Source: Paenibacillus sp. Root444D2
GTDB taxonomy: Bacteria; Bacillota; Bacilli; Paenibacillales; NBRC-103111
Direction: 5' to 3'
Length of the DNA stretch: 64,000 bases
NCBI RefSeq assembly: GCF_001426375.1
Contig: NZ_LMEO01000023.1
Coordinates: 107,592 to 171,591 of the forward strand
Under the pieces are notes generated by a model, which was not told the origin of the DNA, ran no database searches, and saw only the letters and a program-made list of their open reading frames with translations. Of the stretch, positions 41,933 to 51,086 are shown in pieces. Positions within the stretch are counted from its first letter, which is position 1; every line of letters starts with the position of its first letter. A program made the translations under genes and the position numbers.

Positions 41933-44900
41933 ATGTTTACTAAAGTGCTGATTGCAAATCGTGGGGCTATCGCTGTGCGCATTGAGCGTGCTTTACGCAA
42001 GCTCGGGGTTGCATCCGTTGCTGTATATACGGGGGCAGATCAAGATAGTTTACATGTGGATGGTGCGGAAGAAGCTGTTCTGATCGGTGAAGGACCGGCG
42101 AAGGAAAGCTATTTGAATACAGAGTTGATTTTGAAAACAGCGCTGGAAACCGGTGCGCAAGCGATTCATCCCGGTTACGGCTTTCTGAGTGAAAATGCCG
42201 ACTTCGCTCGTGCTTGCCGAGAGAATGGCATTGTGTTTATCGGCCCTACACCTGAGCAAATGGAAATGTTCGGACTCAAGCATTCTGCGCGGGAAATCGC
42301 TGAAAGAGCCGGCGTACCGATGCTGCCCGGAACACCGTTGATTACAGAACTGGATGAGGCATTAGTTGAAGCTGCGCGTATTGGTTACCCTGTTATTCTC
42401 AAAAGCACAGCAGGTGGCGGTGGCATTGGGATGCGTGTCTGCGCAGATGAGGCTACTTTAAGAGCCGCTTATGATGGCGTTCGCCATTTGGCGGAGACGA
42501 ATTTCAAAAACGGAGGCATGTTTCTTGAAAAATATATCGCAAGAGCACGTCACGTTGAGGTGCAAATTTTCGGAAATGACTTCGGTGAAGTCGTTACGCT
42601 CGGTGAGCGGGATTGTTCCATTCAGCGTCGTAACCAGAAGGTCATTGAAGAAAGCCCGGCTCCGAATCTGTCGGATGAAGTGCGTGAGGCGATGTTCGCC
42701 TCGGCGAAGAGTCTTGCTGCTGAAGTAGGCTATCGAAGTGCGGGTACCGTGGAATATCTTTATGATCCGGAGACGTGTGAGTTTTACTTCCTTGAGGTCA
42801 ACACCAGATTACAGGTTGAGCACGGTGTGACGGAAGAAGTGCTGGGTATTGATCTTGTCGAGTGGATGGTGCTTGAAGCAGCGAATGAGCTGAAGGATAT
42901 TCAATCGCTTATCCGTAAGCCGGTAGGGCACAGCATTCAAGCGCGGATTTACGCGGAGGACTGCCTCCAGCAGTTTCGTCCGAGTGCAGGGCAGTTGGAT
43001 CGGGCTGTATTCTCTGATAAAGCAAGGAATGAGACATGGGTTCGGGACGGGTTGACAGTAACGACGCTATACGATCCGATGCTGGCTAAAATTATTGTCC
43101 ACGGTGTAGACCGTTTGGACGCCATTCGTAAATTGATCGAAGCGCTGGCGGGAACGCGCATGTATGGAATTACAACGAATCTGCAGTATCTGCAGGCTCT
43201 TCTGCAAGAGAAAGACTGCGTAGACGGGAACGTCTTCACGCAATTGTTGAATACGTTCGAGCCCGTGGAACGGGCTCTGGAAGTTGTAGACGGCGGGATC
43301 CAAACCACCGTTCAGGACTTTCCGGGCCGCATCCGCCATTGGGACGTAGGTGTACCTCCTTGCGGGCCGATGGATCCGCTATCGTTCCGCATCGGTAACA
43401 AGCTGCTTGGCAACAATGACGATGCCTGTGGATTGGAAATGACGCTGCGCGGAGGTTCTTATAAGTTCCGCAGCGACATGTGGTTCTGCGTCACTGGCGC
43501 AGATATGCAAGCGGAGCTGGATGGAACGGCTATTGTAACGTATAAGCCGGTGTTTGCGGCTCGCGGTCAAGTGCTGAACTTTGGCGAGGCGAAAGAAGGT
43601 ATGCGTACTTATCTTCTTATCGGCGGCGGCTTGGATATGCCGAAAATTCTCGGCAGCTCCTCCACGTTTACATTGGGCGGCTTCGGTGGTCATGGCGGTC
43701 GAGCGCTGCGTACGGGAGATGTGCTGGGTGTGAATGAAGGCGGAAGTCCAGTTCAAGAGGCGGCAGAGCTTGCTCTGGAGCATCGTCCTGTGATGACGCG
43801 AGAGTGGACGATCGGTGTGATCCCTGGACCTCATTGTACAGGTGAGTTTTTACATGCGGAGTACTTGGATCAATTGACGGAAACGAGCTGGGAAGTTCAT
43901 TTTAACTCCTCAAGGACAGGGGTTCGTTTGAAAGGGCCTGCTCCGCTGTGGACGCGTGAAGATGGCGGGGAAGCGGGGCTTCATCCATCCAATATTCACG
44001 ATAATGCGTATGCTGTCGGTACGCTGGATTTGACTGGGGATATGCCTATTCTTCTTGGACCTGATGGCCCGAGTCTTGGCGGTTTCGTGTGTCCGGTGAC
44101 GACGGCTTCGGCTGAATTTTGGAAGCTGGGTCAGCTTCATCCGGGTGATACAATTCGATTCCACTTGCTGACACTTCCAGAAGCAGAAGCCTTGCGCGAT
44201 CTGCAGGAAAGCAATTTGCGTACGATTGGTGAGGGAGATTTCGGGTGGCTGGTATTTGTACAGCTTCCTGATACTAATGAAGAGATTACGCCGGAATATC
44301 CGCGTCTTTTCCATGAAGCAGCAAATCGCAGATTTCCAATTACGATCCGCTGCTGCGGCGATCAGAATTTACTCGTTGAGTATGGCGAGCTTGAGCTGGA
44401 TTTGTTGCTGCGTTTCCAAGTACAGGCTTTGATGCAAGCGATTGTGGAGAGCGGTTCGATTCCGGTGTTGGATTTAACGCCGGGGATTCGATCCTTGCAA
44501 ATTCATATCGACCCTTCGCGAATAACGGTAAGTGAAGCGTGTAAGAAAGTTGTTGAGATTGACGCAGCGTTGCCTCCATTGGAAGAGTTCCGTGTACCAT
44601 CGCGTATTGTTCGTTTACCGCTTTCTTGGGATGACCCGGCGACACAGCTGGCGATTCAGCGTTATCAACAAGGGGTGCGACCAGATGCGCCTTGGTGTCC
44701 GAGTAATCTAGAATTCATTCAGCGCATTAATGGATTAGATACAATTGATGATGTTAAAAAGATTGTTTATGACGCTAATTATTTGGTGCTTGGATTAGGT
44801 GACGTATATTTGGGGGCTCCTGTAGCCACGCCTGTCGACCCGCGTCATCGCCTAGTCACAACGAAATATAACCCTGCACGAACATGGACACCGGAAAATG

Positions 44901-45553
44901 CCGTTGGTATCGGCGGTGCTTACATGTGTGTGTATGGGATGGAGGGCCCGGGCGGTTATCAATTCGTAGGGCGTACCATTCAAATGTGGAATCGCCTGCG
45001 CTCAACGGAAAGCTTCAAGGCGGGTAAACCTTGGTTGTTAAGGTTTTTTGATCAAATCCAATTCTACGAGGTCAGCGCTGAGGAATTGCTTCAATTACGT
45101 GAAGACTTCCCAAGAGGCCGATATGAAGCAGATATTCAAGAAACGACCTTTGATTTAGGAGAATATTTGCAATTCTTAAGCTCCATCGAAGAGAGTACGG
45201 AAACTTTCCGTAAGCAGCAGCAAATGGCTTTTAAAGAAGAGCGGGAGAGCTGGAAGGCGAAGGGATTGGCTGAGTACGTATCCGAACAGGAGACTGTCAA
45301 TGAAGGACCAGAGGATGAGCTGCCGGCAGGGACTGTTGCTGTACGCGGCATTATGCCGGGAAGCGTGTGGAAACTTCTTGTATCTCAGGGTGAACAAGTG
45401 AAGAAGGGCGATCAACTGGCAATTCTGGAAAGTATGAAAATGGAGTTCCCGCAGCATGCGCCTTGTGATGGATTTGTTTCTATGATTCAAGTGAAGCCTG
45501 GAGATCAAGTTCATGCAGGACAGTTGATTCTCGGTATTGCACAATCTGCTTAA
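41933..45553 (+). CDS. Biotin-dependent guanidine (urea-type) carboxylase, 1206 aa
   Basis: The ATG at 41933 lies 10 bp after AAGGGG; an upstream GTG overlaps that site. Order of domains: biotin carboxylase (~1-445: FTKVLIANRGAIAVRI, KSTAGGGGIGMR, FLEVNTRLQVEHG), the KipA-like AHS2 domain (from ~450: IQTTVQDFPGRIRHWDVGVP), the KipI-like AHS1 domain (~800-900: GDQNLLVEYGELELDLL), and a biotinyl carrier end with Lys1169 in ESMKMEF. Homologues were named urea carboxylase. In a ykkC-controlled operon with the deiminase pair, guanidine is the expected substrate. It consumes ATP and bicarbonate to form carboxyguanidine. Confidence 0.93.
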   Translation: MFTKVLIANRGAIAVRIERALRKLGVASVAVYTGADQDSLHVDGAEEAVLIGEGPAKESYLNTELILKTALETGAQAIHPGYGFLSENADFARACRENGIVFIGPTPEQMEMFGLKHSAREIAERAGVPMLPGTPLITELDEALVEAARIGYPVILKSTAGGGGIGMRVCADEATLRAAYDGVRHLAETNFKNGGMFLEKYIARARHVEVQIFGNDFGEVVTLGERDCSIQRRNQKVIEESPAPNLSDEVREAMFASAKSLAAEVGYRSAGTVEYLYDPETCEFYFLEVNTRLQVEHGVTEEVLGIDLVEWMVLEAANELKDIQSLIRKPVGHSIQARIYAEDCLQQFRPSAGQLDRAVFSDKARNETWVRDGLTVTTLYDPMLAKIIVHGVDRLDAIRKLIEALAGTRMYGITTNLQYLQALLQEKDCVDGNVFTQLLNTFEPVERALEVVDGGIQTTVQDFPGRIRHWDVGVPPCGPMDPLSFRIGNKLLGNNDDACGLEMTLRGGSYKFRSDMWFCVTGADMQAELDGTAIVTYKPVFAARGQVLNFGEAKEGMRTYLLIGGGLDMPKILGSSSTFTLGGFGGHGGRALRTGDVLGVNEGGSPVQEAAELALEHRPVMTREWTIGVIPGPHCTGEFLHAEYLDQLTETSWEVHFNSSRTGVRLKGPAPLWTREDGGEAGLHPSNIHDNAYAVGTLDLTGDMPILLGPDGPSLGGFVCPVTTASAEFWKLGQLHPGDTIRFHLLTLPEAEALRDLQESNLRTIGEGDFGWLVFVQLPDTNEEITPEYPRLFHEAANRRFPITIRCCGDQNLLVEYGELELDLLLRFQVQALMQAIVESGSIPVLDLTPGIRSLQIHIDPSRITVSEACKKVVEIDAALPPLEEFRVPSRIVRLPLSWDDPATQLAIQRYQQGVRPDAPWCPSNLEFIQRINGLDTIDDVKKIVYDANYLVLGLGDVYLGAPVATPVDPRHRLVTTKYNPARTWTPENAVGIGGAYMCVYGMEGPGGYQFVGRTIQMWNRLRSTESFKAGKPWLLRFFDQIQFYEVSAEELLQLREDFPRGRYEADIQETTFDLGEYLQFLSSIEESTETFRKQQQMAFKEERESWKAKGLAEYVSEQETVNEGPEDELPAGTVAVRGIMPGSVWKLLVSQGEQVKKGDQLAILESMKMEFPQHAPCDGFVSMIQVKPGDQVHAGQLILGIAQSA

Positions 45554-45571
45554 GGAGAGAGGTGTCTGTAG

Positions 45572-47563
45572 ATGACTGAGACGAACAAGGTGGAAAAGAT
45601 CGATCTGAATGAGATGAACGGAAAGAATGGAAATAATGGGAAGAATGGAAAGAATGAGAAGAATGAGAAGAACGAAAAGAACGAGATGAATGAAAAGAAT
45701 GGAAAAAACAGAAAGAATGAGAGTAATGGAAAGATAAAGATGGTTGAAGTGCCAGAGGAGTTAAGTATCTCTTGGCTTCGGGGAAAGTATGAGAATCAAG
45801 AATTGACTCCGCAAGAAGTGATAGCGGCCATAGTGCAGCGCTCTTCGGATGATGCGGGTATGAATATCTGGATTACACCGCCGACGATGGATGTCATTCA
45901 GCCTTATTTGGAAAGATTAAAATCGGTTTCTATGGCGGATGCGCCGCTGTGGGGAATTCCTTTTGCGATCAAGGATAATATTGATCTGGCTGGGGTGCCG
46001 ACGACAGCTGGCTGCGCGGAGTATGCATATACGCCAGCGGAGCACTCGGGCGTCGTGGAAAGATTGATTGCCGCAGGAGCGATTCCGGTCGGTAAGACGA
46101 ACTTGGACCAATTCGCGACAGGGCTTGTCGGCGCGAGAAGTCCTTACGGTGACGCGCATAACGCGCTTCGCCCGGAATTGATCAGCGGCGGCTCGAGCTC
46201 CGGCTCAGCCGTCTCGGTCGCTCGCGGCCAAGCCGCGTTCTCGCTTGGCACAGACACGGCAGGCTCGGGACGCGTGCCTGCTGCTCTCAATCGATTGGTT
46301 GGCTATAAGCCGAGTCTCGGCGCATGGCCAACCAAAGGGGTTGTGCCTGCCTGTGCGAGTTTAGACTGTGTAACTGTCTTCGCGCACAGCTTGGATGACG
46401 CGCTCGCCGTAGACGGCGCAGTGCGCGGGCTTCACGCGGATGACCCTTGGTCACGCAGTGTAACAAGGGAAGCGGCTAAGCTTCCGGCCAAAGTTTTTCT
46501 TCCGGAAGGAGAGTTAGGCTTTTATGGTCCGTATGCTTCGGAATACCGAGATGCATGGGATGCTGCTGTTGAGAGATTAAAGGGATTAAGTGTCGAATTG
46601 AACATCCCGGTTGAATATATTGATGTTACGTTGTTCGCCGAAGCGGCGGCAATTCTGTATGAAGGCCCATGGGTGGCCGAGCGATGGGCGGCCTTGGGCA
46701 GCTTCATCGAAGCGAATCCGGGCATCGCGTACCCCGTCACGGAAAGGATCCTCCGCTCGGGCTCCGCTGCCGAGTACGATGCTGCATCTGTGTTCCATGC
46801 GATGCATAAGCTGCAGCAGTTCAAGCTGGAAGCTCGCAAACTGCTGAAGGATGCCGTGCTTGTCATGCCTACCTGCGGGGGGACATGGACGCGCGAGCAA
46901 GTGCTAGCTGACCCGATTAGCACGAATCGGGATATGGGACGCTACACAAATCATTGCAATCTGCTTGATTTGTGCGGGGTTGCTGTGCCGGCGGGTGATG
47001 CGGCAGCGCAGACGCCTTTTGGCATCACGTTCTTCGCGCTTGCTGAAGAGGAGAGCTTGATCTGCGGCGCAGCCGAGCAGTTCGTGGCGGGTGCTGTTGA
47101 CGCCGAACTGGAATCGGCTGCTGAAGTGAGTACGCCGTGTGTTGCGGGCTCGGCGGCGGAAGAGGTTGCCGTGGCAGCGGCGCCGACGACGCTGGTCGCG
47201 GTCTGTGGCTTACACATGCGCGGCTATCCGCTGGAGAAGCAAATGCTAGGCTGTGGAGCGCGGTTCATCCGTGAGGATGAGACCGCAGCGAAGTACAGCC
47301 TTGTGAAGCTGCCAACCACGCCGGCGAAGCCGGGGCTGGTGAAACAGCAGCAGGGCGGCGCAGCCATCCTGCTGGAGGTTTGGGAAATGCCGCTGGAGGC
47401 ATTCGGCGGCTTTGCGGCAGCGATCCCAGCTCCGCTGGGGATCGGGAAGGTTGAGCTCCGGGACGGCACGGAAGTCCCAGGCTTCGTTTGCGAAGCTTAC
47501 GCGGCCGCAGGCGCGGAAGATGTAACAGCTTTGCGCTCGTGGCGCAAAGTGGTGCCTTTGTGA
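45572..47563 (+). CDS. atzF: Allophanate hydrolase (AtzF-like) with Asn/Lys-rich N-terminal extension
   Basis: An amidase-signature enzyme that hydrolyses allophanate to two ammonia and two CO2, the last step of the pathway. The catalytic triad is readable as Lys134 (AIKDNID), Ser208 (GGSSSGS) and Ser232 (GTDTAGS). The C-terminal AtzF domain (~550-663: VCGLHMRGYPLEKQM, YSLVKLPTTPAKPGL) is complete. Residues 16-54 are a simple NGKN/NEKN repeat encoded by short AAGAATGRG tandem repeats, an unusual extension. Translation could instead begin at Met57 (45740), before the conserved domain. GGAGAGAGG precedes the first ATG. Confidence 0.93.
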   Translation: MTETNKVEKIDLNEMNGKNGNNGKNGKNEKNEKNEKNEMNEKNGKNRKNESNGKIKMVEVPEELSISWLRGKYENQELTPQEVIAAIVQRSSDDAGMNIWITPPTMDVIQPYLERLKSVSMADAPLWGIPFAIKDNIDLAGVPTTAGCAEYAYTPAEHSGVVERLIAAGAIPVGKTNLDQFATGLVGARSPYGDAHNALRPELISGGSSSGSAVSVARGQAAFSLGTDTAGSGRVPAALNRLVGYKPSLGAWPTKGVVPACASLDCVTVFAHSLDDALAVDGAVRGLHADDPWSRSVTREAAKLPAKVFLPEGELGFYGPYASEYRDAWDAAVERLKGLSVELNIPVEYIDVTLFAEAAAILYEGPWVAERWAALGSFIEANPGIAYPVTERILRSGSAAEYDAASVFHAMHKLQQFKLEARKLLKDAVLVMPTCGGTWTREQVLADPISTNRDMGRYTNHCNLLDLCGVAVPAGDAAAQTPFGITFFALAEEESLICGAAEQFVAGAVDAELESAAEVSTPCVAGSAAEEVAVAAAPTTLVAVCGLHMRGYPLEKQMLGCGARFIREDETAAKYSLVKLPTTPAKPGLVKQQQGGAAILLEVWEMPLEAFGGFAAAIPAPLGIGKVELRDGTEVPGFVCEAYAAAGAEDVTALRSWRKVVPL

Positions 47564-47635
47564 CAGGCGGGTTGCGCCTGCCTGCTGCTGAGTTTTTGGT
47601 ACGACTCTGAAGTGAATGCCAACACGTATCCATGA

Positions 47636-47664
47636 GGACTTCCCCATTTAGGGGAGGTCCTTTT
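47636..47664 (+). terminator. Terminator of the guanidine degradation operon
   Basis: GGACTTCCCC-ATTTA-GGGGAGGTCC stem followed by TTTT. Confidence 0.85.
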
Positions 47665-47790
47665 GGGGCAGAGTTGTTCTTAACGGAACGACAATCCGCT
47701 AAAGTGGATGAAATGAGCTAAAAATTGAATTAGCGGAACGTGGGGGCGTTATTCGATGGAATTTGAGCTATTTGAAGCTAAAAACAACGG

Positions 47791-48140
47791 AATAGCGTCA
47801 CTACGTTCCTCATGTGCTTGAATTAGAACATAATTCAGGTAAATAGCGTCACTACGTTCCTTATGTGCTTGAATTAGAACATAATTCAGGTAAATAGCGT
47901 CACTACGTTCCTCATGTGCTTGAATTAGAACATAATTCAGGTAAATAACGTCTCTACGTTCCTCATGTGCTTGAATTAGAACATAATTCAGGTAAATAGC
48001 GTCTCTACGTTCCTCATGTGATTGAATTAGAGCATAATTCAGGTAAATAGCGTCTCTACGTTCCTCATGTGCTTGAATTAGAACATAATTCAGGTAAATA
48101 GCGTCTCTATGTTCCTTGTGTGCTTGAATTAGAACATATC
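47791..48140. repeat. Seven tandem 51-bp repeats
   Basis: Units start at 47791, 47842, 47893, 47944, 47995, 48046 and 48097 (last one partly diverged), 90% or more alike. On the minus strand 51 bp encodes a 17-residue unit (YVLIQAHEERRDAIYLN) without stops. The frame overlaps the start of the nucleoside hydrolase gene and has no good start context, so I treat it as an intergenic repeat, not a gene. Confidence 0.95.
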
Positions 48141-48202
48141 GCATGTTGTATAAACCGCGTTCATAAAATAGAAAGGATGTTATGAGTTCGAAGGGGGATG
48201 CA

Positions 48203-49132
48203 ATGATAAAAAACGTATTGTTTTTCTCCGATATGGGGGTCGATGACGCTGTCGCTCTTATGTATGCTAGCTTTACGAAAACAATAAACATTGTCGGAAT
48301 TGTTTGCAGCTACGGGAATGTTCCAGTCGAGGATGCCGTCCAGAATGCACACTTTCTTCTCAATTTATTGGGACTGAATGATGTGCCGGTTATTAAAGGG
48401 GCGGAACGGCCAATGACAGGTGAATCTCCGACTTATATTACCAAAGTCCACGGGACGCATGGGCTCGGTTCGATTGTTCCTCCATTTACTTCGGAGGGGC
48501 AAAATTTTGGAATCGTTAAATCCATCCTAGAACGATATGGTGGCGAGCTCATCATTGTCGATACCGGGCGACTGACTTCTCTTGCAATGGCAATTATGCT
48601 GTATGGGGACTTGATGAAGAAAGTGAAAGGATATTATATCATGGGTGGTGCCTTTCTTGTTCCGGGCAACGTTACGCCAGTGGCTGAAGCAAATTTTGCC
48701 GGGGACCCAGTCGCAGCTGATCTTGTCATGAGGCGCGGCGGACCTATTGCCTTGTTTCCGTTAAATGTGACACATAAGGCTATTGTGACGCAAAATATGA
48801 GTGATTCAATCAACAGGGTAGGAAAAGTGCCCCTCTTCAAACCAATTTTTGATGTTTATTACGATTTTTATAAGACATCTATGCCCCAACTTCAAGGTGC
48901 CCCGACGCATGACTTACTTCCCATGATGGCTCTTGTTAATCGACATATGTTCCAGTGGACGAGTCGACCGGTTCATGTTGTTACCCAAGAAGGGATCACG
49001 AGGGGGCAAAGCGTTGCCGATTTTCGACCCAATGCCACCGCCCAGCCGAATACAATTACGATAGCGCTAGATTTGGACTATAGACAGTTTTATTGGGATT
49101 TTATGACTAACATGACAGAGGAAAAAGGATAA
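48203..49132 (+). CDS. Inosine/uridine-preferring nucleoside hydrolase (IunH family)
   Basis: AAGGGGG at 48191-48196 favours the ATG at 48203 (309 aa) over one at 48182. The calcium-binding start reads FFSDMGVDDAVAL, close to the canonical DTDxGxDDAxAL but lacking the first Asp-Thr pair. VKGYYIMGGAFLVPGN and EANFAGDPVAADLVM are typical family blocks. THDLLPMMALV supplies the late Asp/His motif. It would split ribonucleosides into base and ribose, a purine or pyrimidine salvage step that fits the nitrogen-scavenging genes downstream. Confidence 0.9.
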   Translation: MIKNVLFFSDMGVDDAVALMYASFTKTINIVGIVCSYGNVPVEDAVQNAHFLLNLLGLNDVPVIKGAERPMTGESPTYITKVHGTHGLGSIVPPFTSEGQNFGIVKSILERYGGELIIVDTGRLTSLAMAIMLYGDLMKKVKGYYIMGGAFLVPGNVTPVAEANFAGDPVAADLVMRRGGPIALFPLNVTHKAIVTQNMSDSINRVGKVPLFKPIFDVYYDFYKTSMPQLQGAPTHDLLPMMALVNRHMFQWTSRPVHVVTQEGITRGQSVADFRPNATAQPNTITIALDLDYRQFYWDFMTNMTEEKG

Positions 49133-49167
49133 TCAATAGCTCCATAAGGGCTTGATTATCCTTTTTC
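49121..49167. terminator. Bidirectional terminator overlapping the nucleoside hydrolase stop
   Basis: GAAAAAGGATAATCAA and TTGATTATCCTTTTTC form a perfect 16-bp stem with A-rich and T-rich ends. It separates the convergent genes ending at 49132 and 49196. Confidence 0.9.
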
Positions 49168-49195
49168 CTTTTCTAAAGCTGCCTTTAGATATTTC

Positions 49196-50392
49196 TTATG
49201 CTCTTTGCAACGGCTCAACTGAAGATTCAGCAGTAGCCTTGCTTCCTACGCTTGATCTTCTAAAAGATAGGATTGTAAGGACCATAGCAATCCCGACACC
49301 GATCGCTCCGATCCAAGTGACGGACGCCAAAGATATCTGTCCAACTACGACGCCGCCAACGCCGGCGCCGGCTGCCATGGCAAGCTGCATAACTGAGCTG
49401 TTAAGACTGAGCATAATGCCTGAGGATTCAGGGGCTAATGTAACTAAATTATATTGCTGCGTAGGCCCGGACGACCAAGCGGCGAAGGACCACAAGATGA
49501 GCAAAGGAAATACGACGCTTGATGAGTGTGCGGCCAAAGTTAACAAAATAAGGGTGATGACATGCAACAGCATACCCGATGTTAACGTTCGCTTAACTCC
49601 CCATCGATCCGTGCTGTAGCCCCCGAGCTTGGAGCCGATAAGGCTCGCTATACCGAATGCAAACAAGGCGGTACTTAGCGTTTTCTCACCCATACCGGTA
49701 ATCGTTAAAAGATAGGGTGAAATGTACGTATACGCAATTGAATAGCCGCCCAGCCAAAAGAAACTAACCGACAAGGCCATAGCTATTTTTGGATTTTTCA
49801 ACAGAGCCAATTGTTTGCGCAGCGGTATAGCCGCCTCTCCCTGTAAGGAAGGAATAGTTAGGGCGATAACGATTATTGCTACTAGGCCCAGGGCGCCGAT
49901 TCCGCCAAACACCATTTTCCAATCATATGAAGCGGCAACCATTCTGCCCAGCGGGACCCCGACGATCAAAGAGGCAGTGAAGCCCATAATGACAGTTGCG
50001 ATCGCACTGGCCTGTCTTCCTTGAGGAGCAATCATGGCCGCGATACTCAATGAGGTAACAACGACGACCCCGGCTCCAAGAGCCATCAAGACTCGAGCAC
50101 TGACGAACAGTCCGAATCCCGGCATGACAAAGGCTAATCCATTAGCAATGACGAACAAACCAAGCGCATAGAGGAGCAGCTTACGCCGGTCCCAGCCTGA
50201 GGTTAAGGCCATGATGATCGGAGTGCCGACCGCATAAACGAGTGAGAAAACGGTAATCAGTTGACCTGCAGCCACTAATGAAATATCCATCGAGCTCGAT
50301 ATTTTATCCAGAATTCCCGCTATAATGAACTCTGATGTTCCGACTAAAAAACTAAGGAGTGCTAAGATGTAAATTTTCCATGTTTTTGACAT
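49196..50392 (-). CDS. Major facilitator superfamily transporter (AraJ/YdhP-type)
   Basis: 398 residues and 12 TM segments. The loop GWDRRKLLLYALGLF carries the conserved basic motif after TM2, and GAGVVVVTSLSIAAMIAPQG is the TM4 region of drug/sugar efflux-type MFS members. It is preceded on the same strand by an ArsR-family gene (50522-50803). Two inverted repeats lie in the 129-bp gap, so efflux expression is probably repressed by that protein. The substrate is unknown. Confidence 0.92.
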   Translation of the reverse strand: MSKTWKIYILALLSFLVGTSEFIIAGILDKISSSMDISLVAAGQLITVFSLVYAVGTPIIMALTSGWDRRKLLLYALGLFVIANGLAFVMPGFGLFVSARVLMALGAGVVVVTSLSIAAMIAPQGRQASAIATVIMGFTASLIVGVPLGRMVAASYDWKMVFGGIGALGLVAIIVIALTIPSLQGEAAIPLRKQLALLKNPKIAMALSVSFFWLGGYSIAYTYISPYLLTITGMGEKTLSTALFAFGIASLIGSKLGGYSTDRWGVKRTLTSGMLLHVITLILLTLAAHSSSVVFPLLILWSFAAWSSGPTQQYNLVTLAPESSGIMLSLNSSVMQLAMAAGAGVGGVVVGQISLASVTWIGAIGVGIAMVLTILSFRRSSVGSKATAESSVEPLQRA

Positions 50393-50419
50393 TTTGAAAC
50401 CTCTTTCGTTTATATTTTT

Positions 50420-50509
50420 ATATTTCTAGATTCATTGGAATATGAATCAAAAAATATATTTGCACTGTTGTGAGTAGATATTTTTATATTTCTAAATATG
50501 TAGAAATAT
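50420..50509. promoter_or_regulatory. ArsR-type operator inverted repeats upstream of the MFS gene
   Basis: ATATTTCTA-AATATG-TAGAAATAT at 50486-50509 is a perfect 9-bp inverted repeat. A looser copy (ATATTTCTAG ... TTGGAATAT) is at 50420-50443. Both lie between the ArsR gene and the transporter it probably controls. Confidence 0.6.
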
Positions 50510-50521
50510 AAAGCGAAAAAA

Positions 50522-50803
50522 TTAATCAAGCAAATAAGGTACGAATTTTTTAGCGTTTTCCCAATTCACGGTGAAGTATACGAAAGTTCCTTTTTTTTGG
50601 GAGTTAAGCAGCCCGCAGTCTGTTAATTGCTTCAAATGATGAGACAGTGTGGATAAGGCCACTGATTCCAAGCGGTTTTCAAGTTCTGCGGGGCATAAAT
50701 TACTTTCTTTGATCAGGATCTCGAAAATTTTGTAGCGAGTAGGTTCGCCTAACGCTTTATGAACTTTCACCGCTTGCTTGGCTTCCAAACTGACATCAAC
50801 CAT
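50522..50803 (-). CDS. ArsR-family transcriptional repressor (93 aa)
   Basis: A compact winged-helix protein: VHKALGEPTRYKIFEILIKE, then VALSTLSHHLKQLTDCGLLN as recognition region, then the wing QKKGTFVYFTVN. Single Cys residues occur (Cys38 and Cys67 areas) but no classic CxC metal motif. AAAGGAGAAA precedes the ATG. It probably represses the MFS gene downstream through the inverted repeats at 50420-50509. Confidence 0.9.
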   Translation of the reverse strand: MVDVSLEAKQAVKVHKALGEPTRYKIFEILIKESNLCPAELENRLESVALSTLSHHLKQLTDCGLLNSQKKGTFVYFTVNWENAKKFVPYLLD

Positions 50804-51008
50804 CGTAGATTTCTCCTTTCTGTTGTTTCTATAATTATCGAAATAAGAATATCATGCCTCTCTGTAAAAGTAAATACCTGCGCGTTTTGCCTTGCGGCCA
50901 GCGCTGTGGGCTTGTGCCGTCATGCACTGCAACGAGAAAGAATAGACTGAGAAGCAGCTTGTGCGTGAAAGTGCTTGAAACCGAGCTTTCAATTTGTGTG
51001 AACAGAAA

Positions 51009-51029
51009 TAGGCTCGGAAACCGAGCCTA
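51009..51029 (-). terminator. Terminator of the amidohydrolase/PucR operon
   Basis: TAGGCTCGG-TTT-CCGAGCCTA on the minus strand, followed by TTTCTGTT. It lies about 60 bp past the stop of the binding-protein gene. Confidence 0.7.
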
Positions 51030-51086
51030 AAGTAATGGAACGGGCCTGCGCGCGGGAAAGGTAGGCTGAGAAGCCATTTTCCAATA

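Noticed and set aside
41933..45553. Urea carboxylase in the strict sense
   Set aside because: The domain layout alone fits, but guanidine-I riboswitches and the deiminase pair make guanidine the better substrate call.
47749..48291. Minus-strand protein gene made of 17-residue repeats
   Set aside because: It overlaps the start of the nucleoside hydrolase gene, has no convincing start site, and is explained by a 51-bp tandem repeat.
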